A stretch of 21,419 nt of DNA from an uncultured Paenibacillaceae bacterium (GCA_937874515.1 CALNBV010000208.1:1-21419); one strand, 5' to 3'. Counted from the stretch's first letter, positions 7,763-14,206 are shown. Notes: a model not told the origin generated them from the sequence alone. Translations and numbers: made by a program.

Positions 7763-7785
7763 GGGGACCCATGCTCCTTATCATC
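7743..7785 (+). terminator. Hairpin spanning the stop codon of the immunity-like gene
   Basis: GGAGCATGGG (7743-7752) pairs perfectly with CCCATGCTCC (7768-7777); the loop contains the TAA stop, and a weak T-rich stretch follows. Either a weak terminator or an mRNA 3'-end structure. The same hairpin is kept at 8989-9024 as GGAGCATGGG and CCCGTGCTCT, where at least some changes preserve pairing through G-U. Confidence 0.55.
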
Positions 7786-7846
7786 TTTATCCCCTTCGCT
7801 CAGAAAACGCCCATCACGAGCATTTACGGAGTAAAGGGGATAGAGT
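7777..7846. repeat. Dispersed motif, inverted pair (copies 2 and 3)
   Basis: Bases 7777-7803 are a minus-strand copy of the motif (reads CTGAGCGAAGGGGATAAAGA then TGATAAG on the minus strand). Bases 7828-7846 are a plus-strand copy (GGAGTAAAGGGGATAGAG). The two face each other over about 24 bases and could fold into a hairpin between the immunity-like gene and the next gene. Confidence 0.65.
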
Positions 7847-7919
7847 TAATTTGTCCAAACCATTCTTTTTTCTAAACCATAACTTAATACTACAAATAAG
7901 TATTAAGGGTGTGGAAATA

Positions 7920-8396
7920 TTGGACAATACCAGAACGGTTAAAAGGAATTCTGACTTAAACATTAGAACGGAGTTTTCTTTTATTGTATCCGATCTTGTT
8001 TTAGCTTCAATTTTGTCTGACATTGCACAGGCAAATGTAAATATTGCGGTTTTTTTTACCAATAGGACTAAAGCTAATAAAAATTTTGTGAGACTTGTAC
8101 CAGGATCGGCAGAATCTGAGAATAAAAGGGACCTGGGGGTAGTAAGAAAAACACTTCAAGCTCACAAAATTCATTATAAAGAGCAAAAAATCATTACCAT
8201 TTCCCCAAATAGAATCCCATCAGGTGTACCTGGAGGGTATAGCAAAATATTCGGCAGCTTATGGTGCAGAGTGAAGGTAAAATCCTTTTACAATGGAGAG
8301 GGAGATTTTGTTTATTTAAATGTATCCAACATAAAAAAGGCACTAGAAATTTTGTCGAAGGAAAATGTGAAGCCGTGTAAATCTAAATTGGGGTGA
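7920..8396 (+). CDS. Hypothetical protein with ACT-like N-terminal half
   Basis: A 158-residue soluble protein that I cannot name. I place the start at the TTG at 7920, after an AGGGTGTGG stretch; the frame is open back to a TTG at 7851, but that part lies in repeat DNA, has no ribosome site and reads as untypical protein. Residues ~15-60, 'TEFSFIVSDLVLASILSDI' then 'AQANVNIAVFF', follow the beta-alpha-beta pattern and wording of small-molecule-binding ACT domains. The second half, with 'SGVPGGYSKIFGSLW' and 'YNGEGDFVYLNVSNIKKAL', looks like a second similar unit. A small ligand sensor is one reading, unproven. It stands alone between repeat copies and converges with the GyrI-like gene, 23 bases away. 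Confidence 0.6.
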   Translation: MDNTRTVKRNSDLNIRTEFSFIVSDLVLASILSDIAQANVNIAVFFTNRTKANKNFVRLVPGSAESENKRDLGVVRKTLQAHKIHYKEQKIITISPNRIPSGVPGGYSKIFGSLWCRVKVKSFYNGEGDFVYLNVSNIKKALEILSKENVKPCKSKLG

Positions 8397-8419
8397 TGGA
8401 GGCAATCCCATATCAACAA

Positions 8420-8869
8420 TTAGAGTTTAACAGGCACACATATTTCGCAATAATCCTTGTTGACCATATCCCACCTGTATCTTTCTACGATTGGTTTGTT
8501 GTCAATTTGATATCCACTATTGTGTAAAACCGGAAAGATCTCAGTCCATGCCCTTTGGATGTCTTCCGCGGTATGCCTAATTTTGAAAACGGCATAATTC
8601 CCACCAGAAAGTTCCCCTTCGCATATTGAATGATCAATTTGATAATCCCAAGAGATTACAATACATGCATCATATCTACAGTTTTCAGGTGGTGTTGTTT
8701 CAGGATGATCTTGTGGAATTCCAAGTATGATTGACGATTCAATAAGATCATTTTCCCGTGCCCATTTTTTTAACGTTTCCATTGCTTGAATGTTTGCCGG
8801 ACCATAGGGGCCAACTTGCCGCACATATGCAATGCGATAGTTTGGGAGAGTTTCTATTTGTATATTCAT
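8420..8869 (-). CDS. GyrI-like small-molecule-binding protein
   Basis: A 149-residue stand-alone domain of the GyrI-like/AraC effector-binding family (SbmC-type). The N-terminal 'IETLPNYRIAYVRQVGPYG' and the downstream 'CRYDACIVI', 'GGNYAVFKIRHTAEDIQRAW' and 'ERYRWDMV' are the usual landmarks. Such proteins bind hydrophobic small molecules; some stand-alone members protect gyrase or neutralise toxins, others are single-domain relatives of AraC effector domains. There is no DNA-binding domain here. The start ATG has a strong AAGGAAGGGG 5 bases before it. It is the only minus-strand gene in its neighbourhood. Confidence 0.85.
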   Translation of the reverse strand: MNIQIETLPNYRIAYVRQVGPYGPANIQAMETLKKWARENDLIESSIILGIPQDHPETTPPENCRYDACIVISWDYQIDHSICEGELSGGNYAVFKIRHTAEDIQRAWTEIFPVLHNSGYQIDNKPIVERYRWDMVNKDYCEICVPVKL

Positions 8870-8940
8870 ATTTTCCCCTTCCTTTACTGATATTTGCTAC
8901 AATTCGAATGCTATTATGATATAAAAATATAATCAAATAG

Positions 8941-9090
8941 TTTTTTAAAATGGCTCTACCGAGGAGAAAAACTCAATAGATAGAGTAAGGAGCATGGGAC
9001 TACTGTAAGGGTGGCCCGTGCTCTTTATCTTCTCTATCCCTTTCACTCAGAAAACAACGATTACTAGTATTCACTGATAGAAGGTGGAGA
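8941..9090 (+). repeat. Direct repeat, copy B: relic of a second immunity-gene 3' end
   Basis: The frame here still reads TEEKNSIDRVRSMGLL followed by TAA, against TEEKNSFDIVRSMGLL in the complete gene at 7292. The upstream part of such a gene is missing; similarity starts abruptly near 8941, in the DNA upstream of the minus-strand GyrI-like gene. After the stop it keeps the hairpin (8989-9024), a minus-strand dispersed motif (9023-9050) and a weak plus-strand one ending near 9090. Confidence 0.75.
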
Positions 9091-9094
9091 TGGT

Positions 9095-9151
9095 ATGAGT
9101 GAAAACGGGGCTATTGCTTACGAACTAAATCCTACTTTTATGTTCGAATGA
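9095..9151 (+). CDS. Possible 18-residue leader peptide
   Basis: An ATG follows AAGGTGGAGATGGT (repeat-derived ribosome site) and opens an 18-codon frame whose TGA overlaps the next ATG as ATGA. It could be a coupled leader peptide or the frameshifted original start of the following gene. Nothing in the peptide is recognisable. Confidence 0.3.
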   Translation: MSENGAIAYELNPTFMFE

Positions 9152-9876
9152 CAATTCGTATGAAAACTAAACCTGAAAATCAAGAAAAAGGGCCAGATTT
9201 TCTTGCAAATGGATATGTAAAGATTGGGTGGAGCAAAGTTCCCGATATGACTAACCTAACTAAAGAGGAAATCCGATCAAAACTAGAAGATAAGTACGGG
9301 TACAAAGGAAGATCATTATCCACGAACTTAGGTACACTTAACACTTTTTCAAAAGTAATGAAAAGCGGGGACGTTGTATTAATTACCCATGATGATTTTG
9401 TTCATATTGGCATCGTAGGGGAATATCTTCCTAAAAAAATCGGTATCGGAAAATGGGATCATAGAAGGCCTTGTAATTGGAAAGCTATGGTCAAAAAAAG
9501 TGATTTAAAAGAGAAAGTTAGATCACTTCTTGGGAATATGACTACTGTAACTAAATTCCCTTCCCCCTTTATAACTTCTGGGATTCCAGAAATCTTAGGA
9601 ATGAAGGAATCAAACGAACAAATGGAACTTGCAGAATTTACTGGGACAGATTCTGAGCATATTAATTCCGAAAAAATAAATGAACAACAAATACAAGCTC
9701 TTGACACAAGCATTAATTCTGATGAAATATTAAGCCGCCTAGAATTATTAGGCACCACTGCATTAGGAATCTTAGAAGAAGAAATGAAGTCAGAGGATTC
9801 TGAGAGACGAAGAAAAGCTGCCGTAGATTTACTTTCCATTCTAAATAACACGAAACGTTCTAATGAAAACGAATAA
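9148..9876 (+). CDS. Lone PUA/EVE-like domain protein with helical C-terminus
   Basis: A 242-residue protein. Residues ~18-130 ('NGYVKIGWSKVPDMTNLTKE', 'MKSGDVVLI', 'VHIGIVGEYLP', then a WDHRRPCNW stretch) resemble the N-terminal domain found in front of Mrr-like and other restriction nucleases, where a PUA/EVE-like fold may sense modified bases. No nuclease motif follows; instead there is an acidic linker (~150-195) and a helical end, 'LSRLELLGTTALGILEEEM' to 'AVDLLSILNN'. It may be a reader domain that lost or never had a nuclease, or a regulator. Its own ribosome site is poor; translation may depend on the overlapping 18-codon frame upstream. ATG at 9160 is an alternative start. The family call is by pattern memory only. 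Confidence 0.5.
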   Translation: MTIRMKTKPENQEKGPDFLANGYVKIGWSKVPDMTNLTKEEIRSKLEDKYGYKGRSLSTNLGTLNTFSKVMKSGDVVLITHDDFVHIGIVGEYLPKKIGIGKWDHRRPCNWKAMVKKSDLKEKVRSLLGNMTTVTKFPSPFITSGIPEILGMKESNEQMELAEFTGTDSEHINSEKINEQQIQALDTSINSDEILSRLELLGTTALGILEEEMKSEDSERRRKAAVDLLSILNNTKRSNENE

Positions 9877-10018
9877 AAGTAAAAGATAACGTTACACAAA
9901 TCTCCTCTCTAAAAATAAATGGTATTAGAATAGACCGTATAATGAGTTTAGCTTCCATAAATGCTAAAATAAATATAAGATTAACCAACGTTTAATAAGT
10001 GAATGGAGGACGAACGGT
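9877..10018 (+). promoter_or_regulatory. Intergenic region before the UPF0175 gene
   Basis: AT-rich, with a TATAAT at 9938-9943 that could be a -10 for the toxin-antitoxin pair; no matching -35 is evident. GGAGG at 10006-10010 is the ribosome site of the next gene. Confidence 0.3.
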
Positions 10019-10318
10019 ATGGCTATGGACCAGTTTGACTTTTTCCAAGTATCTATTCCCAATGAGTTTCTGCCTGTAGTAAGTGACTTAAAAGTGGGGA
10101 AAAGTGTGGAAGATAAAGTTCGAGTTTCTCTTGCTATCGGATTGTTTGCCGGAAAACAAGTGACGCTGGCTCGTGCAGCCGAATTGGCAGGAAAATCTCT
10201 TGCAGATTTTATTGATATTTTGCGTGCTTATCAAATACCGTGGATAGAATATACGGAAAAGCATGTTATGGAAGATGAGGCAGCCATTGAAGAACTGTTT
10301 AGTGAAAATGAGGGGTAA
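10019..10318 (+). CDS. UPF0175-family antitoxin-like protein
   Basis: A 99-residue protein of the UPF0175 type. 'KVRVSLAIGLFAGKQVTLAR' and 'AAELAGKSLADFIDILRAYQ' are the characteristic helix-turn-helix-like core, followed by 'IPWIEY' and an acidic tail. Members are usually encoded just before a DUF3368 (PIN-like) protein and are regarded as antitoxins of type II-like modules; that is exactly the arrangement here. The start ATG has GGAGG 8 bases upstream; a second ATG two codons later is also possible. The end overlaps the next gene by 11 bases. Confidence 0.85.
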   Translation: MAMDQFDFFQVSIPNEFLPVVSDLKVGKSVEDKVRVSLAIGLFAGKQVTLARAAELAGKSLADFIDILRAYQIPWIEYTEKHVMEDEAAIEELFSENEG

Positions 10319-10697
10319 GGTTATTGATTCAACTAGAACATATGGTAAAGAAGAATTAGATGATGTCATTTCATCAGGAGTATTTCAGCTGTATAAAGTC
10401 CAAAGCGGTGAAATGGTAAATAAAATGTACGGAAAACTCCATGAAGGGGAACTTGAAGTAATCATTGGTGCTAAAGAGTTGGATTTGCGGTTTGTTGTAA
10501 TGGATGAACGAGCGGCTCGTGATTTGGCTCAAATGTTTTTATTGAAGCCAATAGGTACGTTAGGAATTTTATTACTAGCGAAAAAGCACAATAGAATAGA
10601 AATGGTGAAGCCGTATCTTGATATGCTTTTAGCGCATGATTTTTATATTTCAAAAAAGCTCTATCAACAGGTTCTCAAACATGCGAATGAAAATTAA
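10308..10697 (+). CDS. DUF3368 PIN-like toxin, N-terminally truncated
   Basis: The recognisable part is 'LHEGELEVIIGAKELDLRFV', 'VMDERAARDLAQMF', 'PIGTLGILLLAKKHNRIEMV' and 'FYISKKLYQQVL', the C-terminal two thirds of the DUF3368 family. Full proteins of about 150-160 residues begin with a beta strand containing an invariant SDTSPL-type block that carries the first PIN acidic residue. That block is absent here: from the ATG at 10308, which overlaps the UPF0175 stop, the protein has 129 residues and starts with 'MRGKVIDSTRTYG'. The frame is also open to 10263, but there it is out-of-frame antitoxin coding sequence. The toxin is probably inactive unless an unusual N-terminus compensates. The acidic residues of the later motifs remain. 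Confidence 0.75.
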   Translation: MRGKVIDSTRTYGKEELDDVISSGVFQLYKVQSGEMVNKMYGKLHEGELEVIIGAKELDLRFVVMDERAARDLAQMFLLKPIGTLGILLLAKKHNRIEMVKPYLDMLLAHDFYISKKLYQQVLKHANEN

Positions 10698-10717
10698 AAA
10701 ATAATTATATATCGAAT

Positions 10718-10746
10718 AGCTGCTGTAATCTTGGCAGCTTTTTTTG
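10718..10746 (+). terminator. Terminator after the UPF0175/DUF3368 pair
   Basis: AGCTGC and GCAGCT pair over a 10-base loop and are followed by seven T residues. Confidence 0.85.
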
Positions 10747-10830
10747 TTGAAGAAATTCAGGTGTACTTTTTTAAAGAAGGGAAGCGGAACGCATCTTCTT
10801 CAATCGGGCGCCCTTAGTTCTCCTGAACTA

Positions 10831-10863
10831 CTGACCCAAGAGGATAAAAGTGCAAAACATTGA
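10831..10863 (+). repeat. Dispersed motif, copy 6 (diverged)
   Basis: CTGACCCAAGAGGATAAAAG followed by TGCAAAACATTGA. The extension resembles the longer repeats at 12731 and 14207 (GTGCGAAACATGAAA), so this looks like an older copy of the long form. The 187 bases between the terminator and the next gene hold nothing else that I can identify. Confidence 0.55.
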
Positions 10864-10946
10864 CTTAAGCTCAAGTTACAGGAATTCCCATCCTTTTGGC
10901 GAAAAGTATTGTTAACGTAAACGTCTAAAAAGGAGTGGGGAATAAG

Positions 10947-11924
10947 ATGAAAACAAGGGTGACAGAAATTTTCGGAATCCAATATCCTATTATTCAGGGA
11001 GGATTGGCATACCTGGCTTATGCTGAACTGGCAGCGGCAGTCTCCAATGCAGGCGGCCTTGGGCAAATCACGGCAGCTACATTAGGTACTCCAGAAAAAC
11101 TGCGGGAGGAAATCCGCAAAGTTCGTTCACTTACCAATAAACCTTTTGGCGTGAATTTTGCCATAGCTAGGCACGATGGGAGATATCAGGAATTGCTTGA
11201 AGTGGCCATTGAAGAAAAGGTGCCAGCTATTTCGATCACAGGAGCGAACCCTAAACCTGTTTTTGAGCGGATTAAAGGAGAAAATATCCGTACCCTTGTC
11301 CTAGTAGCCGGTGTTCGGCAGGCACAAAAGGCGGAAGAGCTGGGTGCTGATGCGGTGATGGCGGTGGGGCAAGAAGGTGGCGGTCATTTAGGGCGCGATG
11401 ATATTGGGACAATGGTACTCATTCCCCGTGTTGTAGATTCTGTAACCATCCCTGTAATAGCCAGCGGCGGAATTGGTGATGGCCGAGGGTTACTGGCATC
11501 TTTCGCATTGGGGGCAGAAGGTATTGAAATGGGGACACGTTTTATCGCTACCCAGGAGTGCGTTCATGCCCATGAGAAATATAAGGAAGCCATCCTTAAT
11601 GCCAAAGAGACAGATACCATCATTATTAAGAAAACATTAGGTGCGCCAGGACGGGTTTTGAAGACGAAATATACCCAGGATATTATCGAACGTGAACAAC
11701 AAGGGGCCACCTACGAAGACTTGCAAGAATTCATAAGTGGAAAAGCCAATTGTAAGTATATTTATGACGGAAATGAAGAAGAAGGTTTAGCATGGGTCGG
11801 CCAGGTCATAGGTCTTATCAACTCAATCCCCACGGTCCAGGAATTATTTGACGAGATGATTAGTACGGCAGAAAAAGCCCAGAGGGGTATAGGAAACCTT
11901 TTCGAGAATCGGAGCCTACGATAA
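10947..11924 (+). CDS. Nitronate monooxygenase (FMN-dependent)
   Basis: A 325-residue TIM-barrel flavoprotein of the nitronate monooxygenase/FabK superfamily. Landmarks are 'YPIIQGGLAY' and 'VSNAGGLGQITAAT' at the N-terminus, 'GQEGGGHLGRDDIGTMVLIP' with H147 (the likely catalytic His of the NMO group), and the FMN phosphate region 'PVIASGGIGDGRG' followed by 'LGAEGIEMGTRF'. It should oxidise propionate-3-nitronate or other alkyl nitronates; the His-containing block favours NMO over enoyl-ACP reductase FabK, but the two are hard to separate by eye. I chose the ATG at 10947, 9 bases after AAAAGGAGTGGGG; a GTG at 10935 falls inside that ribosome site. It is a single-gene unit. Confidence 0.88.
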   Translation: MKTRVTEIFGIQYPIIQGGLAYLAYAELAAAVSNAGGLGQITAATLGTPEKLREEIRKVRSLTNKPFGVNFAIARHDGRYQELLEVAIEEKVPAISITGANPKPVFERIKGENIRTLVLVAGVRQAQKAEELGADAVMAVGQEGGGHLGRDDIGTMVLIPRVVDSVTIPVIASGGIGDGRGLLASFALGAEGIEMGTRFIATQECVHAHEKYKEAILNAKETDTIIIKKTLGAPGRVLKTKYTQDIIEREQQGATYEDLQEFISGKANCKYIYDGNEEEGLAWVGQVIGLINSIPTVQELFDEMISTAEKAQRGIGNLFENRSLR

Positions 11925-11928
11925 AAAA

Positions 11929-11970
11929 ATAAAGGGTGATACATATTCCTCATGTATCGCCCTTATTTTC
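11929..11970 (+). terminator. Terminator after the nitronate monooxygenase gene
   Basis: AAGGGTGATACAT pairs with ATGTATCGCCCTT (one wobble) and runs into TATTTTC. Confidence 0.85.
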
Positions 11971-12069
11971 TGTACAGAGTGTTTCTCCCTTTAGTCAGTT
12001 TGTACTTTTATAAATTGATACAGCTGTACTTAATTTCCACCACTTATTTTTTGAAGGGAGTTTTAGTTT

Positions 12070-12177
12070 ATGAGTGATTTTGTTAGTGCCGCTTTTCCTT
12101 GGGTTGCTTTAGGAATAGCAGTTGCCATTATTCTTACGTATATGAACTATAACAATAACAATAAAAAAAGTAGATGA
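12070..12177 (+). CDS. Small single-pass membrane peptide (35 residues)
   Basis: An ATG preceded at 9 bases by GAAGGGAG opens a 35-codon frame. It reads as a short polar start (MSDFVSAAFPW), one hydrophobic segment (VALGIAVAIILTYM) and a polar, basic Asn/Lys-rich end (NYNNNNKKSR). That is the shape of a bacterial small membrane protein. The ribosome site, the clean hydrophobic core and the basic tail argue for a real gene. I cannot assign a function. It stands alone between the nitronate monooxygenase terminator and a dispersed motif copy. Confidence 0.55.
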   Translation: MSDFVSAAFPWVALGIAVAIILTYMNYNNNNKKSR

Positions 12178-12196
12178 AAGCCTTCACTAGCATTCA

Positions 12197-12219
12197 CTGA
12201 TTCAAGGGGATAGAATTGC
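12197..12219 (+). repeat. Dispersed motif, copy 7 (diverged)
   Basis: CTGATTCAAGGGGATAGAAT. The 15 bases before it (TCACTAGCATTCACT) resemble the DNA before the weak copy near 9060-9080, so the family extends beyond the core motif. Confidence 0.45.
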
Positions 12220-12244
12220 ATTTTTATAGATAGGAGGGGTAACC

Positions 12245-12718
12245 TTGGGTACAACGAAGTGGAAATATCCAGCTTTCATACGTCGGGGAGAGGATGGGGA
12301 CTTCGGAGTCTATTTTCCCACGTTATTAGGTGAAGTGGGATGGGAATATCCGTTAAGTACAGGAACTTCAAAGGATAAAGCAATTCAGGAGGCAAAAAAA
12401 AAGTTAGCTTATGTCATTGCCAGCATTATTTTTGATAATGATCCTGTACCTGATCCCGTTAGAATTCCTCATGATCATCTTAGTGGAAACATGGAACTGA
12501 TTGAGATTGAGACTAGGTTTCAAAATGAATTCGGTACATGGAATATCTATTTTGACGAACCTGCAAGTGATGAGGAAACAAGGTTTCTGGATCTGAATTA
12601 CAAGAGAATTGAAAATTTCCCTAATGGATGGCTTCTTTTTACAGTCAATTCAAAAAGTGAAGGGGAACAAAAGGTACATCATTTCATTGAAAATGTCCTC
12701 CTGCCAATGCGCAGTTAG
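12245..12718 (+). CDS. HicB-like protein without a HicA partner
   Basis: A 157-residue protein whose first ~75 residues match the HicB-type antitoxin fold: 'KYPAFIRRGEDGDFGVYFPT', 'LSTGTSKDKAIQEAKKKLAY' and 'VIASIIFDNDPVPDP'. In HicAB systems HicB blocks the mRNA-cleaving HicA, which is a ~60-residue dsRBD-like protein usually encoded just upstream. No HicA-like frame lies on either side, so this is solitary. The C-terminal half ('FLDLNYKRIENFPNGWLLFT' and 'GEQKVHHFIENVL') is not a usual HicB HTH or RHH; it may be a different effector or dimer domain. The TTG start has AGGAGGGG 5 bases upstream. Confidence 0.7.
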   Translation: MGTTKWKYPAFIRRGEDGDFGVYFPTLLGEVGWEYPLSTGTSKDKAIQEAKKKLAYVIASIIFDNDPVPDPVRIPHDHLSGNMELIEIETRFQNEFGTWNIYFDEPASDEETRFLDLNYKRIENFPNGWLLFTVNSKSEGEQKVHHFIENVLLPMRS

Positions 12719-12730
12719 TAATTTAACATT

Positions 12731-12861
12731 CTGAGTAAAGGGGATAAAGGTGCGAAACATGAAAATAGCCCCTAATTCGGAACACCGTAGGTTAATTCGG
12801 TACCCAAATTAGCACCACATTACGAAAGGGACTTAAAATTATGAAGGATATCACCACAGGA
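12731..12861 (+). repeat. Long structured repeat, copy F (downstream of the TumE-like operon)
   Basis: It starts with the dispersed motif (CTGAGTAAAGGGGATAAAGG), continues through GAAACATGAAAATAGCCCCT and CACCGTAGGTTAATTCGGT, and ends with ATTACGAAAGGGACTT and ATTATGAAGG. It matches 14207-14360 at all but about 4 of the first 71 bases and is about 36 bases shorter in the middle. AGCCCC...TTCG near its start can pair with CGAA...GGGACT near its end. Confidence 0.85.
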
Positions 12862-12874
12862 AAGAATGTATCTC

Positions 12875-13363
12875 TTATAATTCCTCATAATAAAAAATGT
12901 GTGATTCCATAAATCGGTTGTGTGAAACAATATAGTCTGTAAAAATAGTAACCACATCTTCCAGTGTTTTAATACTGGTTTCTGTTCGTAGAGATGTATT
13001 GCCCGGAACATTGTGGTGGTGAAAAGGGTCAGTATCGACATTCCAGGGTGGTTCAGGGTGTTCTTGTTTATCAAAAGAAGTAATATGCCTTTTGTGTTTA
13101 CTCCTTTTTTTTATCCCTTTTAGGTCTGGATATTCCCATGCATATCGGTATTCTTTAATATTATCTGACTCATTGTATAATTCATTTATTCTTAAGACTG
13201 TTTCCCCGTAGATATTGTGATAATTTAGTGGCAGTACAGCAACAACTCTGTTTTCTCCCTTTGATTTGATTTCAGGTATTTTACTGTGATTGAAAAGCTG
13301 CGGATTGTTTTCAAACAGTTCTTGAATGAAATCAATTCTTTTTCGTTGTTTTTGGCTACTCAT
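12875..13363 (-). CDS. TumE/DUF6516-like putative toxin
   Basis: A 162-residue soluble protein. The family-like part is the C-terminal half: a 'YRYAWEYP' strand, then 'ITSFDKQEHPEPPWN', 'DTDPFHHHNVPG' and 'TSIKTLEDVVTIFTDYI'. This spacing of an F/R-D...HP element, a PHHH block and a terminal amphipathic helix is how I remember DUF6516/TumE proteins, toxins of two-gene modules. The His cluster could be catalytic or metal-binding. The start ATG overlaps the stop of the upstream HTH gene by 8 bases (ATGAGTAG), so the two are translationally coupled. Family and toxin role are by pattern and context, not proven. The gene ends 14 bases from long repeat F. Confidence 0.6.
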   Translation of the reverse strand: MSSQKQRKRIDFIQELFENNPQLFNHSKIPEIKSKGENRVVAVLPLNYHNIYGETVLRINELYNESDNIKEYRYAWEYPDLKGIKKRSKHKRHITSFDKQEHPEPPWNVDTDPFHHHNVPGNTSLRTETSIKTLEDVVTIFTDYIVSHNRFMESHIFYYEEL

Positions 13364-14096
13364 GTAGTTTTTCCCTTAGTTCTTCAAGAGCGTTGCGCCA
13401 GTCTAAATAATCATCGGGTTCGTCTAATTCATACGGGTCTTTTACATGTCCAAAAACTTCTTTAAATGTTCCATTGTAAGTATCTTCAAACCCTTTTATC
13501 TCGTCTTTAAGTTCTTTGATTACGTCTTCTGTTGTGCGATTACGTAAATGATAAGCCTGATACAAAGCTTGTATACGTGATGCCCACACGCCATCTTTCC
13601 AGTAGAAGGCATTATGCAGAGGATACCGATGATGCCCAACGCCATTCACCGTTTCCATACCAAGAGCAACATACCGGCTTATGGTAGCTTTAGAAACGCC
13701 TAATTCGACTTTCAGTTGGTGCGAAGCAAGTAATGCCTTCGAGCTATAAGTGTACTCTAGTATTCCTTTTTTGGTTATCGATAAAAACATTTGGTCTAAA
13801 GCGTATTTAGCCTTTGCGAATGATTCGATAAAAGGAAGTTCTTTATCAATGAGTACCTTATTTAATTCTTCGGTCCATTTGTTATAAAGAGCATTTTCTT
13901 GAGAAAAAGCGGTGTCTTTGCTTGGGATTATAGCTATAAGATACGAATGATATTTCATCTGCATGGCATAAACGTAATGAGTAACTAATTGAACAGTTTG
14001 GATATCAGGGTGCTTACTTAAACTAGTAACCAATTCCTCTGAGAATTTCTCCCGAAAATCTCCATGTTTGGCATCTACACTGTGTAAAGAGATCAT
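13356..14096 (-). CDS. HTH protein, probable antitoxin/autorepressor of the TumE-like gene
   Basis: A 246-residue protein. I place the start at the ATG at 14096, which has AGGAAGGGAGGG 6 bases upstream; the frame opens 10 codons earlier, but that start lacks a ribosome site. The N-terminal ~110 residues are unrecognised ('VQLVTHYVYAMQMKYHSYLI' and 'NKWTEELNKVLIDKELPFIE'). Residues ~120-165 hold a helix-turn-helix, 'ASHQLKVELGVSKATISRYV' followed by 'GHHRYPLH', like a MerR/Xis-type recognition unit. The acidic C-terminus (~190-246) has charged helices that could bind the partner protein. It is first in a two-gene operon and faces a perfect palindrome at its own promoter, so autorepression is likely. 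The order (large HTH gene first, short toxin-like gene second) differs from the toxin-first order I recall for tumE-tumA. Confidence 0.6.
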   Translation of the reverse strand: MISLHSVDAKHGDFREKFSEELVTSLSKHPDIQTVQLVTHYVYAMQMKYHSYLIAIIPSKDTAFSQENALYNKWTEELNKVLIDKELPFIESFAKAKYALDQMFLSITKKGILEYTYSSKALLASHQLKVELGVSKATISRYVALGMETVNGVGHHRYPLHNAFYWKDGVWASRIQALYQAYHLRNRTTEDVIKELKDEIKGFEDTYNGTFKEVFGHVKDPYELDEPDDYLDWRNALEELREKLHE

Positions 14097-14130
14097 ATTT
14101 ATCCCTCCCTTCCTATATCTTAACATCGGG

Positions 14131-14156
14131 TGAAACGAAAGTCCATTTTCGTTTCA
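14131..14156 (-). promoter_or_regulatory. Perfect 10-bp inverted repeat (operator) of the HTH/TumE-like operon
   Basis: TGAAACGAAA and TTTCGTTTCA flank the 6-base centre GTCCAT. On the minus strand the repeat begins at the last T of a TATAAT -10 hexamer and covers the likely transcription start, about 35 bases before the start codon. Such a position blocks RNA polymerase when bound, so it is a strong operator candidate for the operon's own HTH protein. Confidence 0.75.
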
Positions 14157-14184
14157 TTATACTCATTTTTCCCCTTTTTATTCA
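14156..14184 (-). promoter_or_regulatory. Promoter of the HTH/TumE-like operon
   Basis: On the minus strand TATAAT (14161-14156) lies 17 bases after TGAATA, a weak -35 (14184-14179). The -10 is perfect; the -35 is poor. Confidence 0.55.
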
Positions 14185-14206
14185 TGTTGAAAAATAAACT
14201 AAGCTT

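Larger units (their letters stand above)
7695..7846 (+). repeat. Direct repeat, copy A (3' end of immunity-like gene plus downstream DNA)
   Basis: This stretch matches 8941-9090 through the last codons, the stop-codon hairpin, the reverse-oriented dispersed motif and an 'AGAAAAC' spacer. Identity is high across the first ~70 bases and falls afterwards. Confidence 0.8.

Noticed and set aside
9459..9899. 146-codon minus-strand frame over the PUA/EVE-like gene
   Set aside because: Shadow of the plus-strand gene, Ser/Phe-rich, without start signal.
10263..10307. Upstream extension of the DUF3368 frame
   Set aside because: It is the out-of-frame reading of the antitoxin gene and does not restore the missing PIN N-terminus.
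12841..12912. 23-codon frame starting inside repeat F
   Set aside because: The equivalent frame in repeat G stops after six codons and the frame overlaps the end of the TumE-like gene, so it is not conserved.
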